DNA of 64,000 nt from Syngnathus acus (GCF_901709675.1 NC_051091.1:6606967-6670966), one strand, 5' to 3'. Shown: positions 21,901 through 36,900, counted from the first letter of the stretch. The notes: generated by a model not told the origin, from the letters alone. A program made the numbers and translations.

Positions 21901-24900
21901 CTGTCACGCTCCTGGTTGACAGAATGAGGCGGACGGAACGTAATTGCAAATACAGAGTAAGGCTTCAAATGTAAATAACAAAAGCAGGAGCAGATTCTCT
22001 TTGTTTCCAGTTATAAACACACCATGGATTTGATCCACGAGTTGGCTTGACCTTGAGGATCAATGAAGAGAGCCCAGCGAAGCGAATATTGGGCAATCAC
22101 AGAATTCTCCACCGAAAGGTTGTCCTTAGGTAGACCTGATAGCTGTTGACATCAAAAGACGACAGTGTGAGATGCTTTCATTGTAAAACCACGCAATGAT
22201 GTCACTTCTGACCTGCCAGGAGCGAATCTTGACAGGATCTCCAAGAGTGCTCATGAGACTTGGTGCGTCAGTATGTGGAACTCCTAACTCCTTGAAAGAT
22301 CGCAGCCACTCCTCTGCCATGGCTGCCCTGTAGGATCCCTACAGAGCATTCAAATGATGCAACATTTTATTCTAATCATTATTTTAATCTGGTTTGTCGA
22401 TTTTCTTTTCTTTTTTTGTGGATGAAACTCACAGTAAAGGGTCCCAAGTAGGATACATATCCTGCAGATAAGAGCACATCGCCGGCTACATTATCGACCA
22501 TGTATTCCAGATGTTGCACCGTCTCTTTCCAGCGAGTTTTCTCATCTGCAAGTCCAGCGATGAGCTGAAGGACAAAATAGTGTCATCAATCTGGATCGGC
22601 CAGGTCAAAGGAGAAAGGTACTAATGACACAATAAAGTCAAAATATTAAATAATTCCCATGTTCCAAGTTCTTCATCCCTGCTCTGACCTTGTCTGCTCG
22701 AACAAGTCGTATCTCGCACAGTTGATACTTGTTGTCCAGCTCATTTTTCTTGGCCAGGCAGTCTTGATACTTAGCCTGTAATAAAGCAATACCACTCTCC
22801 ACAGCTGCTTGCATTTCTTTGGCAGCTTTCAAACTTCTCTGAGACTCATCATACTCCTCCTGAGCTGCCTTGAGAGCTTGCTGTGTAAATAAATCAAATG
22901 TCATTGTTTACATGATACGTCGTCATACTGGATGGTCACATCATTTTCATGTTTTACCCTTTTAGGCTCCACCCCCTTGGCCACAAAGTGATAAAGGTGC
23001 ATGGCTCGAACCCACTGACATATCGAGGTACAGGCTTTGGAAACTTTGGCAATGGCGGCAGGTTGGAATTCTTCATTATCGATGTAAGGCTGCACCAAAG
23101 CTATCACTCGTTCTGGGATGTTTTCCTGTGTAAATATTACATGGAAGAAATAGTGTAGCAGTTTTTAGAATACAAAGTAAAAAGTGAATGCTTACAACAA
23201 AGAGAAATGTTTTGACCTGTGACTAAAATATCCTATGAATTATCCTGCATGTATTACAAATGAATGAAATAATTAAATCAAGAAAATTATTTTAATACAA
23301 ACATTGATAAATGTATACATATTTAAAACATACATGTGCAATAGTATTTAAATCTAAATGTGACTGACAAAATCAAAACAACACAATGAGCGACATAGAA
23401 TTTGCATCTACGCTACCTTATCATAGGCAAAAAGGCTCTCCAGAAACCTGCCAGGGTCCTGAAGCAATACTTTGCCAGGTTCCCAGTAGTCATCAATCTT
23501 GCTGCCAGGTTTTTCTCCAGGCACCTTCTTGGGTTTGGCGTCCCTCATAATGCACATAGCCTCAATGACCAGCTTCACCCCCGCAGGAGGCCGCTGCATG
23601 GCTCGCACCTACAGAAGCATTCCGGAACTTTACAAAATGTCAACTTGTGGTTCAATATGAGTCTCTGACCTCAGTGACATCATTCTTGTTGAGTGACTTG
23701 AGGCTGGCAGTGGCAGCGTCGAGGGCCGGCAGAGCCTCATCCAGATCCCTCTGCGCATCCGTGGCGATTTCCCCGGCTACACGGGCTTTCTCCGAAGCTT
23801 TGACTTCTTCTTCTTGCACCGACTTCTGTGTCTCCTCTGCAATCACCGAGTCTTTCTGCCGTTGTAAATCACACGGTTTGTTTCGTCGGGTTCATGTTAT
23901 GTAGCATGCATTCAAGACCTTACCTTGATGGTTTCCATCGTGACCTCGGTTTCCCTGGCAGCCTCCTCCAAGAGAGGCCTCATCACCTCCTGCTCCTCTT
24001 GCATCTTACTCACATCCTCTGCCGTGCTCAGGAGCTACACATCGGAACACACATTCGACTTCAGTGAGGAATATTTACGTCCAAATCGAAAGCCAACAAA
24101 GACAAAAGATGTCCCTTGCCTTATCCAGACCAGTCCTCATGCGCTCACGAGCAGAACATAGTTCTTGCTTCTTGCGTCCAATGAGATGTGAGAAGATATT
24201 GAGCAGCTCCAGGTAGCTCTTAGGGGTCACGTAGTTTTGTCGAGAAAGCTCTGCCATGAACTGTAAACACTTCTGGGCTACCATCTGGTGGATGTTCATG
24301 CACATGACCGTCTTGGAAACAAATGTGACTTATTAGTTGACAGCGCCACCCAAGGAAAACAATCTACGATGCAATTTCCCCCGAAAAACACAAATAGCAG
24401 CCTCACCAGTCCACTCAAGACTTCGGGGCTAGCATCTAGCTCGTACAACTCATTGAGGAACGAAGTGGCCACAGCTTGCAGAGCCTCATCTGGCCATGCA
24501 CTGAACCAGTCAATGGTGCAACATGTCACCAGGGAGGGAAACTGCCTCAGCCTTGCACGAAATACTTCCCCAATAGGACTTTAGAGAATAACACAAAGGA
24601 GGAGGAATAATATTTCATGAAAGCAGACAAAAATGTGTTTACTAGCTTTGAAAAAATAAATAAACTATTCCCAAGTACTTACCTCATGCAGAGTACAGTG
24701 TGGATATTAGTGCGAACTCTTTTGAGGTAAGCAGCCATAAGGTTTGCTTTGGTGGGCTGCAGGGCCAACTCTTGGACCACTGGCTTCATGGAAGCCAGGA
24801 TGCGCTCCTGCTCATCAGAGGCATACAAGTTGGGAACGTCACCCGAGTTCAAAATGCTGTTTATGTCTTCCAGGAATGATTCGCTTTTTATCTGGTGAGG

Positions 24901-27900
24901 AAGTAATGCAAATGATTAGCAATCTGAACAAACTCCAGATCAATTTTGTCACACTTTGAATTCACACAGTCGGCGGGAAGTGAAAAAGAAAGCAGGGAAA
25001 ACCTGAGTGTCCACGAAGAGGAAGGTGATCTGCTGGTTATGGATACCAGCCTTCATCATGATGCTTTTAATGTCTTCCCGCCACTCAAGCTGACCGTAGT
25101 TCTTTGACAGCTCAATCTGGAAACTCTTGTACTCTGATCTAAAATGGAAACATTTTGCAAAATGTACATCTACCTTCCTGAACGGTGTGTTAAATGTGCC
25201 GTTCTCACATATACGAGGCGAGTTTAGTGAGGGACTGGCGTCCACTGCCGCCGACTCCAAGCAGGAGGGCATTGCCCAACGGCTGGCGTAACACGCGAGC
25301 GATTCGGCAAACATGCTCGATGGCATCCATGAAGAGCACGAGTTTCATCTTGGGGGTGCAGTTCTGGTTGTAGTCCTCCATGTACTCCATCATCACTTCT
25401 TCCAACTGGAAAATGTCATCATGGAACAGGTAACCCATCAAGACACGTTTGATTTGTTGGCTGTGCTCACCTTCGTCTTGTCATCTATGAAAGTGTAGAT
25501 TTTGTGCAGTGCACCGGGAACCATGAAATCCCCGTAAAAGACGGGCTGGCACGGCACGACCACGTCAAAGTCGCAACCAAACTCCTGAATGAATTCCTTC
25601 AGGAGGGAGTTGAACCATTCCTTGTCTTCCGCACACACCAAGCGATCTTGGAAAACCCGGCAGTTTTCGTGGTACCACAGCTGAAGCAGCATTTCTTTGT
25701 TCTGAGATGAAGCGAACAGAATTTTAGATGATTCGATTCAAACATCTTTACACATAGCGTGTTAGAGTTCTTGATAAAGTTCTTTGAAAAGATTCTTTCG
25801 TGCCATTTAAAAAAAAAAAGACTCATCCTCTATTGGGTGTTTTACCTCTATCATACAAGTCTCAGCCATGAGGATACCCTGGAAGACCTTGGACAGGTCT
25901 CTGAGGTTGAACGTGTAGTGAGACTTTGTAGGGGTTGGGAGAAGCTGAGAGCAAATAGTTGCGTACACGCGGATAGTGGCGCTGACGATTGCATTGTTAA
26001 GTGGGATGATTTCTGGCACTGTTCCTGGTGGGAAAGAAAAAAGGTGACATTCAAGGGCTAATCTTTTTCATACGCTAAGGAAATTTGTGTTTTTTTTTCT
26101 TCAAGTCTATTAAATTAGAAGACAGCTACAGTATGGGTCAAGTACGAAGCACTTGCGGCGTCATTGACTTACTGCCTGGATTCTTCTTACTCATTTTTCC
26201 ATCTGAAAAGAACAAACATTGAATCAGGAAACGTCTGATCTTGTTTACAAAGGCGTTACTGTGGAAAAGTCTTGGGCCAACAAGCGTTTTGGTGTTTTAA
26301 TGACCTAGAGGTCAAACTGACATAGTAAAAGCAGACATTATTATTATTATGAATTATTATTAAAAATAAAAATAAATAAAATTATTATTACCATTAATAA
26401 TGATAATTGTGAATTATTAATAATAATAAAATTAAATAAAATTATTATTCCTATGAATAATGATAATAACCCTGTTAGAATGTGTTTAATTAAACCCTTT
26501 GGATGTATTTTTTGCTGACACAACAAATCTCAAAGTACCCAAGACTGTACTTTCTGCATGATCAACAAACCCAAGTCCATATTTGCAACTGTGCGGCACA
26601 ACCAACTCACTCATCCAACTGCCTAAAATGGTGGAGAAAATCTTGGTCATGCTGGCATCCTCCAGTTCAGTGAAAGACAGAAAACTGAAGTGTCGCGTGA
26701 AGCGGGGTGTGATGGGGTTCCGGCCTCCCCCCGGAGGTCCCATGGCACAGGCAAAATTGATATCCACGATTTGCTTGAAAGCGCCTACAAACAAAACAAT
26801 GATGAAGACAACAGCCAGTTGACATATTAAACCCATCTGCTCACCTATCATCTTCCTGTCGTACCAGCCGGTGTGGTCCATCCACTGCCGGAGCAGTTCA
26901 ATAGGCGGCTGAGCACCATAAGTCTCCAACAACGGCATGTTGAGGTCATCAATGAAAAAGATGAAGAACTTGCCTTTAGGAGGTGCAAACACACCTTTTC
27001 GCCTAACACAACAATTTGATGGTGAATTTGGGCGGGGTTGTCTATCAAATCATATGTGAACAACTCCTCAGCCTACCTCTTGTCCAGCTTGCTGTCTATA
27101 AAATCTTGAGTCTGGTTAGATGAAGTTCGCGCTGAGAACATGAGAAAGTGTGTGACAAATTTCTGATGCATGTTCTTTAGAAGCTTGTCAGATAAGGCAA
27201 GGGTCTTTCCAGTCCCGGCAGGCCCGATACAAAGCAACTAGGTCACAAATGCAATCAACAAAGTCAAGTTAAGCTTTGCTGTCTTGGTTTTGAAGCATTG
27301 GTGGATGTTTGGGGTTCACGTACAGGCTTCATGTTAGATAAAAGCATATCCATGAGGAACGTCATTCTCACTGTATCAGCAGTGGGAACGATGATGTCGG
27401 AGTAACTTGTATCTGGAGTGATATCAACATCCTTCGCATCGTTCACCCAGTTGACCCACTGCACCTGTTGGACGGAGCCAACGAATGGTTCAACAGCATG
27501 AAGTCACGAATTTCTTGATCTTTCTATTCGGCATTACCTTTCTGTCCTCTTCCTCTTGTTCGTTCCAACGACTTATACCTGCATCATCAAGCCTGTAGTC
27601 ATATACGAGGCCTTCCTCTGGGAAACATAAAGTCATCTAAAAGAAAAATACTTTCAGATTCATACCAAATATATTCATCAAAGTCTTCACTCTTATCAAT
27701 ATTGGGTCACTGAGTCGTGACCTTTTCTTCCGACATCTTATTTCTGAGCCAGGCACTAAAGCGCTGGCGACTGGGTCCATCTCCCGTGGCACCGACGCTC
27801 CACACCAGGGAGAAAATGAACCACGGCTCAATCAGGTCCTTCACGCGCTCAAGTTTACCTTGTGGTGTCTTCTCATTCTAAGCACATAAGAACTTGTGAT

Positions 27901-30900
27901 GTAAAACACACGACAGTAAATAATAATAATACAATTCCATCCATCACAAAATGAATCAAAACAGCCAAAATGCCAAAAATATATACTAAATACATTTTTT
28001 TTTCCATATATTTCAAATATCAAGGCTCAATCCCCCATACAAACCTCACAAAACTTGAACGGCATGAAAAAGCAGTCCATAAGTTTTAGAAGGCTACAAG
28101 TCAGATTGCTGTCCAGCGATGTGATGATCTCCTTTACCGATTCGCGAACAAAATTGACTGAATCCTGGAAAAAAAGAACAATTGCACATACTGCACACCG
28201 CTTGGAGCACCTTGTCATGTTCTTGTCACTCTCACCTGTAGGAAGCGCTCAAACAAGGAAGTGAGTTGCTCTGTGAAGGGTTTCATGATTTTGGGGACTT
28301 GCCTGAGCCAACACTCAGTAAAAGGGACCAGGCCCAAAATACTGGGCTCCAGGTAGATCATACCACAGCGAGACACCGTCGCTGGCGACGCCACCGCCAA
28401 GTCTTGCACCTCAAACATCATAGTCATGCACTGAAAAGAGTCAAACCGTGTTATGTTAACATTATTTTTTCAGAACTAGTCCACCGTACCTCAGTGAGCT
28501 TGATGATTTCTCCGGAGCTAAGGCAAAGTTTTTTGTTGTCATCCAGCACGGTGTTCATGTTCTCGATCCAGACGGCATCAACCGGCCCATCGAACATGTA
28601 CCATTTTTTATCATTGTCCATCACTGACGTACCCATCCGGATTAAAGACGACAGGATGCCATCTGTCCTACAATGATCAAGTGTCACTTCTCAACCGTCA
28701 TGTCATTTGCAGTCAAGCACGCCGTTTTCTTACCACTCGTGCGTGAGCAAGTCATACTCCCCGTAAAGTTGACCCATAGTGATCGACTTGGGGTTGAGCA
28801 CGTAGGTATGAACGGCCTCATACTGATCACCGCTGGCAGAGGGCTGACCCTTTAGAGCTGTTAGCGCCGCTCCGAGAACTTCATAACACTAAACGGCAAC
28901 AATGACAACACTTACCGTAGTTTTCAGACTATAAGCCGCACCGGACTATAAGCCGCACCAGCTAAAGCTCGTGATTCAGGGTTCAAAATGTGCGAAAAAA
29001 GTCACGGCTTATAGTCCGAAATTTACGGTATTTCCCTGACTAAAAAAATAAATAATAATAAAAGGCACACAATGGACATAAAAAGACTCACCTTGGTTTT
29101 ACCTGATCCGGAAGGTCCCACTAACATTAATCCGTGTCTGACTACAGTGGTCTCATACAGTTGAATACACTTCCCAATGTATTCTGTAACCACAAATGAC
29201 AACCGTCAACACACACCAGGTCACATGACAACATCCAAGTCAGCCGGAAAACTAACCATCGACATCTTTGAGGTTCATCTTAAGACATATATTCCGCATA
29301 GATTCCTCAAGCGTGCCGTAGTCGATCGGCTCCTGTTTTGTCTTTGGGAAAAGGTCGGACACGATGCCGTTGAAGAGCTTCAGGTCATCCCGTAAAAATT
29401 TCGGCACGTTGACATCTTTGATGGCCCTCAGGCAGATCAACTCCTGTGAGTTGGCAGCATTGTTAGCGAGAAGCTACTAACGCACTCTTCTTTTTACGGA
29501 GAATAAAATAAAACGGCCAAACCTCATTCATATTGGGATTCTCTCGTTTTAGATTTCCTGCAGCTGAGATTACAGACTTCACAGATCTCATCCCAAAATC
29601 GTAGTGATCCTGAAAATAGAAGCAACTTGCTCATTACTGTAAATTTCATGTACAATACAGTATCGCTCTGACATGGCTGAATTTAGATATATTTGCTTTT
29701 ATGAATTGCACCGCAGAAAACTGTAACTAAATTTGTGTAAGTTAAATTAGCATATCAAAGATACATTTGCGAAGAGGTTAGGAAAAAATATTCAAAGTTC
29801 ACCTGAGAGCTAAGTTGTTCCGAAGAGAGCGTGAATGTACTGGTGATTTTCTGAGAGAGGACTTTGGCATCACTGAAGCCAAAAGAGTAGAGTGAGATCT
29901 CAGCTATCATGGCAAAGTTAGGGACCATCATGGCCACGGGACGAAACAGAGCCTGTGGAAGCAAATCGTTAAAATTGTTCTGCAAAAATTTGACAGGCAA
30001 CTTGAAATTTGAACCTTGAGATTGTCGGGTAACTCTGTGCGGCCAGCATAACCAGGATTCATGGTGATGAATACGGCACAAGAGGGGACAAGCGGGATCT
30101 CCGAACCTTCAAAAACAAACCTCTCTGCCTAAAAACACAACATTTGCAATTATTTGTTGATAGCACACAAGACTCACAATTTATGTGAGGAAATTATATC
30201 ATGTGACCAAAACTTGAACGTTTTTTTCTGAAAAGCCTATCGGTATTTTACAAATCGATTTAAGGAGATCAATACCTCTAATAATATTTCAATAAAATAC
30301 AATCACCCTTTGTTGTTGAGCCTTTTGGATGGTAGTGATCTGTTGCGCCACCACAGACAACACCTCCACATCAATACGATTAAACTCATCAAAGCATGCC
30401 CAGGCACCAGAGCTGCAAATAAAACATATTTTCAAAGCTGAGCCAGTCCTGGAATTTTTCTGACACCTCATACATGTTTGCGTAAAAGAATGGAGGTATC
30501 AACAGGTACCTAGCCAAGCCTTTGAGGAACTTGCCCATTGCCATAAAATCCAGCTGGTCAGAACAATTGAAAACGACTGTCTGGATAGCAAGAGCCTTTC
30601 CCAGATCTTTAGTGGTTTCTGTTTTTCCTGTGCCAGCTGGACCTGCAGGAGCTCCTCCAAACTTGAGGTGAAGGGCACCTGTCAGGGTGAGGTAGCACCT
30701 GAAAGAAGCAGAAAAATGAATGAGGATGGTCTTGGCCTTTGTGAGACGTGCTCAACGTCAATCAATGTTTTGGTGATTTGGCACTACAAAAAAAAAAGAT
30801 GCTCATTCGTAAAACGCGTACTTGTCTGTGAGTGGGGTGATGACCAGTCGTCCAGAGTTTCCAAGGTACTCATATCCATACAAAAATTCCGCATTTACTG

Positions 30901-33900
30901 CTCGGATGTACAAGTCTTCTCTGGCCCAGTAATATCTACAAAGTATGCAAAGATCAATATCATGACATCATTTAGGGCAGCGGATTTACATGGAGCGACT
31001 TAAACCTGAGCTGACTAATCCACTCAAAGTCATTGACGCTCAACACTGCCAGCTCCACCAGTTTGGCTGCTACGTCTTTAGCGTGCACCTCAATGACGAT
31101 GAGGGCGGAGAGCACAGCTCGTTGCATTTTGGATACGCCACTTCTCACCAGTTGCACCAGGTTACCCAGCTGCGAGAAAAGAAAATGGAAACACGTGCTC
31201 TGACGTGTGCGTCCCACATTTAGAACAGTTGGGCACCTGTTTCTGCAGTTGAGGAAAAAGACGGTCGGCCAAGTCCCCCTGCTCCAAAGCCTCCGACACC
31301 TCGGCGGTCCAGTAGACCTGACAACCAGCTATCACCACTTGGCCGGGCCATGATAAAACCCAGTCTTCGCGAGGTTGCTGAAATTCCGAGAAGGCGCGAT
31401 GAACATTGGGAACGAGAATACATTTAAGTAAACTCACAGACCTCAGGGTAAACGTTGAGGGAACGGTCAATGTAATCTCTGACTGTGGCTGTCATGGATC
31501 TTTCCACCAGCTTCAGCCAGTCCTCCACATTCCCAGAAGGCATAACGGTCACAGATAGCTTCACCTCCTCTCCTTCTCCAGAGTACATATGTGTGATGAG
31601 TAGATCCTCCTGGAATTTAAGCTGAGGAGCAACAGCGTAAAGGTCTCAAATGCGTTTGAAGTCATTCGAGGAAATTTTAAACCTTAGTTAAAAAAAATAA
31701 AATAAAAACCAACCCGTGCAATATTCTCAAAGCATTTGCGCAAGTGCGGCTGTACAGCTGTGGCATCTTTGGTCTGAGACAGAATCTCCAGAAGCTCATC
31801 ATCTGACAGAAAGTAGAACCTACAAACACAAAAATATTTACTTGAATGTTTTTGGAGCAGTGTTTATGGAGAAGTGTTTGTTTTTCGTTTTTTTAATAAT
31901 CATCTTGGACACAAGCCAAGAAGCAAATAACTAAAAATCATTGAGTAATAAATAATCTTTTTTTTTTCACAAATATATCAATTTCCTAGACCACTTAATT
32001 TTAATGAGGCGGTCATTGGGTTTCATATTTTCTGAATTTGGCCACACTTTGAGAGGGTTTACCTGGGGAAGGCATTTCGTTTTATCTCCAAATATTCGCT
32101 GAGACCTTTTTGCACAAGTTCTAAAAGAACGTTGCACTTTTTCAACTTGTCGAGCAAGTGAGGACCAGGGCAAAATTCAATTATCTGGAGATGAATAAGA
32201 AGAAATTATTAATAGTAGTATGTTTTATAATGAGCTCTATACTAGTCCCCATGTCTCCTTGTTTCCATTCCGACTGACCTTTGGGTTATCAAAAGCACCT
32301 TTCATTATTTTCTTCCATATTTCTTCCATTTGTTCGTATCTCTTTCCCTCCTCGGGTAGTTGTTCGTTGATATCGTCCGAGCTGAAGATGGGCTCCAAGT
32401 AGAGCCAAGAACCCTGACATAACAGCCACTCCTCCAACACATCCTGCAAGCACCACAAGAGGGCAGCAGCACGTCAGTAGTCAAATATTGATTGACCTAG
32501 CCATCACTTTGGGCCCAACATGTGTTTACTTACTTGAGTTGTTCTGAGTTTGCTCTCCCACTTGTTGATATCGGCTTCAAATGCCTTCTTATAGGGGGAG
32601 AAGGACATGCTTTGTGTCATGACAATATGGTCATCTAGCAACTGCAAGGCTTCATCGGGACTCTTCATGATGTAAGTGCCCGTTTCCTTGTAGGCCATCA
32701 GTTCAAAGAGAATTTCTGACCACTCTGATTTCATCTTATTCAGGGCCTAGATGAGGAGACACATGGATATAGTTTACTCTCTGAAAAATGTGAACAACCC
32801 AGCAGGCAGTCTGGTCAACTTTGAAGTTACCTGTTCAATGGTGTACTCTTTCCCGGCTGTCTCAGCCACTTGCGCAATGACATCCATGTGGTTCTGGAGA
32901 CCGATTTCCAAACAGCGGGTCAAGGTAAGTTTAGCTTGGGGTACAACTTTTATCCCGATGGTATCTGAAAGTGCCTCCCAATGGTGCGTTCTCATCCCTG
33001 GGTTTCTCAGACCCTGAATCAGTGGAACATAAGGACGGAATTCCTCAATTCTGGCACGGATTAACTCCGCCACCGTCTTGCAATCTAGAATAGGGGTTGG
33101 AAAGAGAAAACAAGTTAATACATGAAAATGAAATGAGGTCAGAGACAACCGCACTTGATCGGGTGGGAATGGTCATCGAGGTTACGCACCGCGGTTGTCC
33201 TTAAACTGTTTGATGCATTTATTCATTTTATCAAAGGCTCCTGCAACATTGCGCTCAAGTAGCTCAGGGTCAATGGAGGTCAGCGGATCGTTGAGCCAGC
33301 TCTCGACCCGGTTGGTCCAATCGAAAGTGGTGGTCCACAAGTCAAAGAACGGCTGGAACTGCTTTGCCATTTTGTGCAGACGATCATACTGACACAAGTG
33401 ACACAAAATGGATGATGGAATGTGTGCTGACTCGGCAGTTTGGCATTTTGTATGTTTCTATACTCACATTTGTGACAGGACTACCAAAGAGGCGTTCTCT
33501 GGTGTTGTAAGTTTGCGCCAAAGTCTGGCACTCTTTGAGCTCCTTGCTGGTACGCCTCACATCGTTGGCCATCTCAGTCGCATGATCAACATTTGCGTAA
33601 CCTTTGAACTTTCCAACCATCATCTGTGAAGACAGAGTAAGTGACTTTAACGTCATTACAACAAACAAAGCAAAAAAAAAAAAAGACAACATTGGCAACT
33701 GTTTTGGATGTGAAACAAGTGAGCAGACCTCAACAGTTTCAATGCGCTGCTCAAAGATGTCCTGGTCGGCGATCTGAATCTTCTGGAAGCGCTCTTCTTC
33801 TTGAACAAGATTGGCGGTGACGTCATCGATCTGTCTGAGAATCTTTTGGGGCCACTCAATAGCTTGCCACCTGGGAAATAAATTGAAGGTAAAAAAAAAA

Positions 33901-36900
33901 TATATATATCTTAGATTGAAAATGTGAGCTCTATGTTGTGGCCTGTGTGCATTAGTTAAAAAAAAAAGAGAAAAGGCAACATACTTACTTTTTCGTAAAA
34001 TCCTCATTTGATAAAGGGTAGTTAAACTCATCAAATAGTTCATACTCTGCTAAAATTTTCCCAACACGTTCCTGAGGAAAAAGAAGTTTCTGGTATATGG
34101 ATATGTTTACAGGATAGGTGGCACGAATAGTCAACCTGATCGGCACCTTGCAACTCTTGAGCTGGCTGGGGATTTGTTTCATCCAGTCCCTCTTCTCCGT
34201 CAGGTCCTCAATGGAATTGAGACGCTCGCCTAGCGTGTGACCGACCGTGCAGAACTCATCGCATTCCTGGACACGCACAAAGACGTAACGTGAATTTACA
34301 AAAAGCAAACCTTTCAGACAAATGACTTACATCCTCCATCTGCTTTCTTAGCTTGTCGGCATGGTGCTCCAATGTAGCGATGGCTAAAGCCTTTTTTTTG
34401 TTGATGAGCATCTGACGTACTCCCTCGACGTGTACGATAAATGCGCCAATGGTGATGGAGGACGGCAAAGAGCTTTGGAGTGTTTCCTTGTCGTTGAGAT
34501 GCTGCTCCACTTCTACCTTCACTACCTTGGATGTCTTATCATCCTCGCCAATGGGTCTGCAAAGACAGTGGAGGTCTGATTAATAACGCGATGGGGGTGT
34601 GGTCAAAGTCTTCTACAGCAGGGGTGTAAAATTCATTTTTGTCGCGGGCCGCATCGTAGTCATAGTTTCCTTCGGAGGGCCATTATGACTGTCAACCCAA
34701 ATAAATGTTTGAACGTTTCATAAAATATACAGTATTGGCTACACAACAAACTGATGAATAAGTTTTGAAATCAGAGACTCGTAAGAACTGTTCAAATTTC
34801 TAAAAAGATGAATGATAATAAAAATTTATAGAAATATCTGTATTTTTTTTAAAAGTAAAAACAATTCGCAATTTTGGTATTGACACAAAGTCGATGCATT
34901 TGTCTTTGCGGGCCCAATGTAATTACACTGTGGGCCATATTTGGCCCGCGGGCCAGTGTTTGACACCACTGTTCTACAAAAAAAAAAAACACAATTACAG
35001 AAAGTGCTCTTCCATGTTTAAACTGTACAGCTCGATGTATTTGGTGTATTCTGCAGCGTAGGCCTTGAGGGGTATGACGGCTTTCTTGAGAGCCGTGCAG
35101 ATCTTTTCTCTCAACTGCGATATTTTTGGTTCACAAAGGTGCACCGACTTCAGCACAGGATCGTCACCGAATAACAGCCTCTTCATTAAAAACTGGCATG
35201 GACACAAAACTCAAGTCAATACAAAATAAAACATTTTAAATCCGATCACAAGCAGTATTTACATCCATACTGTGTTTTAGTTGCAGTGAAATGATATTCG
35301 GCTTTACCTTATCAAGCATCGGTATATTGTGTGTGACCAGAATGCCCTCGTTGAACAGGTTTATAATAGATGCCTCCAATTTCTCCAGAGATGTACTATA
35401 ATGTACACCCGTCTCATTCAAAATTAAATCCACTAGGAACAGAGGCTTGTTCTTTGGCCTGCAAAGAAATGGCAACTCAAACATGAATCACACAAATCTG
35501 TTAAATTGAAATTTACTATTAATGAATGGTGGAAAAGAAACATTTTCCATCATGCAGCCATTTTTCAACTCGAGTGAGTAACCCACTACAGCAGGGATGG
35601 GTAGAAAAAAAAAATCCTGGATCGAGGGAACTGAGAATATGCAGTTTTAAGATGTAATATCACCAATCACCAGTAGATGGCAGTCATGTCTTAGTTGAGC
35701 TTATAACACATCTTACCCTATAAAACAACGTAAATAGGCCTACTAATTTCTTGTAGATTTGCAGTTGGTTTCCAGCGTAAATTCCCGAGAATGTTTACAC
35801 TTCCTTACTTGTAGGGGCTGGTGATGTAATCATCGCCCCACACCAATTCATCGGGGCATGTGAGCACACTGCAGCATGCATCCAAAATCAACTTGCTCAG
35901 GCAGAGAAGCGAGTCCTCCACAAGGTTGCGCAGAGTGTCCTGCAGGTTGTAGTGCACCACAGCCAACAGTTTGTTCAGCTTGGAAACTTTGTGCATACCC
36001 CAGTGAGTCTCGTTCAAGTTGTACGCGCCTTTGCCAATTGTTTCAAGGTTGTGTCGGAGACTGTAAGTCACAGTGAGAATCCATGCCTCCCGGAGAAACA
36101 AGCTTATCTGAAAGATCATTTCAACATCATCGCAAATAGTTTGTGTCTTACACTCTTTTAATGTTGACAATTAAATTACCTGAGTTTGCATTTGGGTCTG
36201 GGTAGCTTCAAACTCGTCCAGTCGCATAGGTTTGGTTAAGGAGACATTGAATAGTTTCATTGTTGAGAGTTTGTTGCACTCGGACCGGATTTCTGATAAT
36301 GTATAGATTACTTTGGGTTCTGTTAGCATGGACTTTGCAAGGAAAGCAGCTCGGTTCTTCTTGTAGTCGAAGGCAGGAACTGTCACACACCCTGAACAAG
36401 GAAAAATAGGTTGAGTGGTGAGACTCAAAACATAAGCCCAGATTTGACTCAAATATACAAACGCCAATTGTACCTTTCAGTGGCACGCGTTCAGGTTCCT
36501 TCTGCGCCACCACGATGTGCGAAAACTCGTGTGGGTGGCTTGTCACGCTTTTATCCAAGATGAAGCGATTCATAGTACGGTCATATTCCAGCTTCACCTC
36601 CTTGGCAAGTCCTTCTATACATTTTTTAACACTGAAAAATAAAATAAAACAAAATAAATAATTATAATAAAGTAATATAATATAAATAGTACAATATAAA
36701 TAATAAAAGTCCCTCTATACATGTTTTAACACTGAAAAATAAAGTAGAACAAAATAAATAATTATAATAAAATAATATAATATAAAAAATAAAATAAAAT
36801 AAAAGACAGAGGGACAACTTACATATCCAGTTTGAGGCCAGAGCCTGAGAGAGCACGACTTTGGATACGGTAGAGACATTGCGGATCGATAGATGGCGTT

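Larger units (their letters stand above)
15949..22338 (-). other. dnah1: dnah1 exons 59-78: AAA5, AAA6 and C-terminal domain
   Basis: Residues about 3094-4190. Exons: 22338-22213, 22135-22023, 21911-21762, 21632-21472, 21310-21085, 21004-20809, 20669-20518, 20436-20240, 20156-20012, 19741-19583, 19486-19358, 19278-19108, 18999-18820, 18701-18525, 18324-18154, 18082-17952, 17708-17564, 16857-16651, 16554-16320, 16070-15949. Landmarks are [44 protein letters not shown] and [18 protein letters not shown]. Exons 66 (CAG|GCAAAC) and 75 (AAG|GCAAGA) end in GC donors. The intron after exon 75 carries the antisense tRNA-Glu, and the intron between exons 67 and 68 carries the LINE scrap. Confidence 0.93.

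Noticed and set aside
25313-25710. Plus-strand His/Val-rich frames (61-68 codons)
   Set aside because: Antisense reading of dnah1 exons 47-48.
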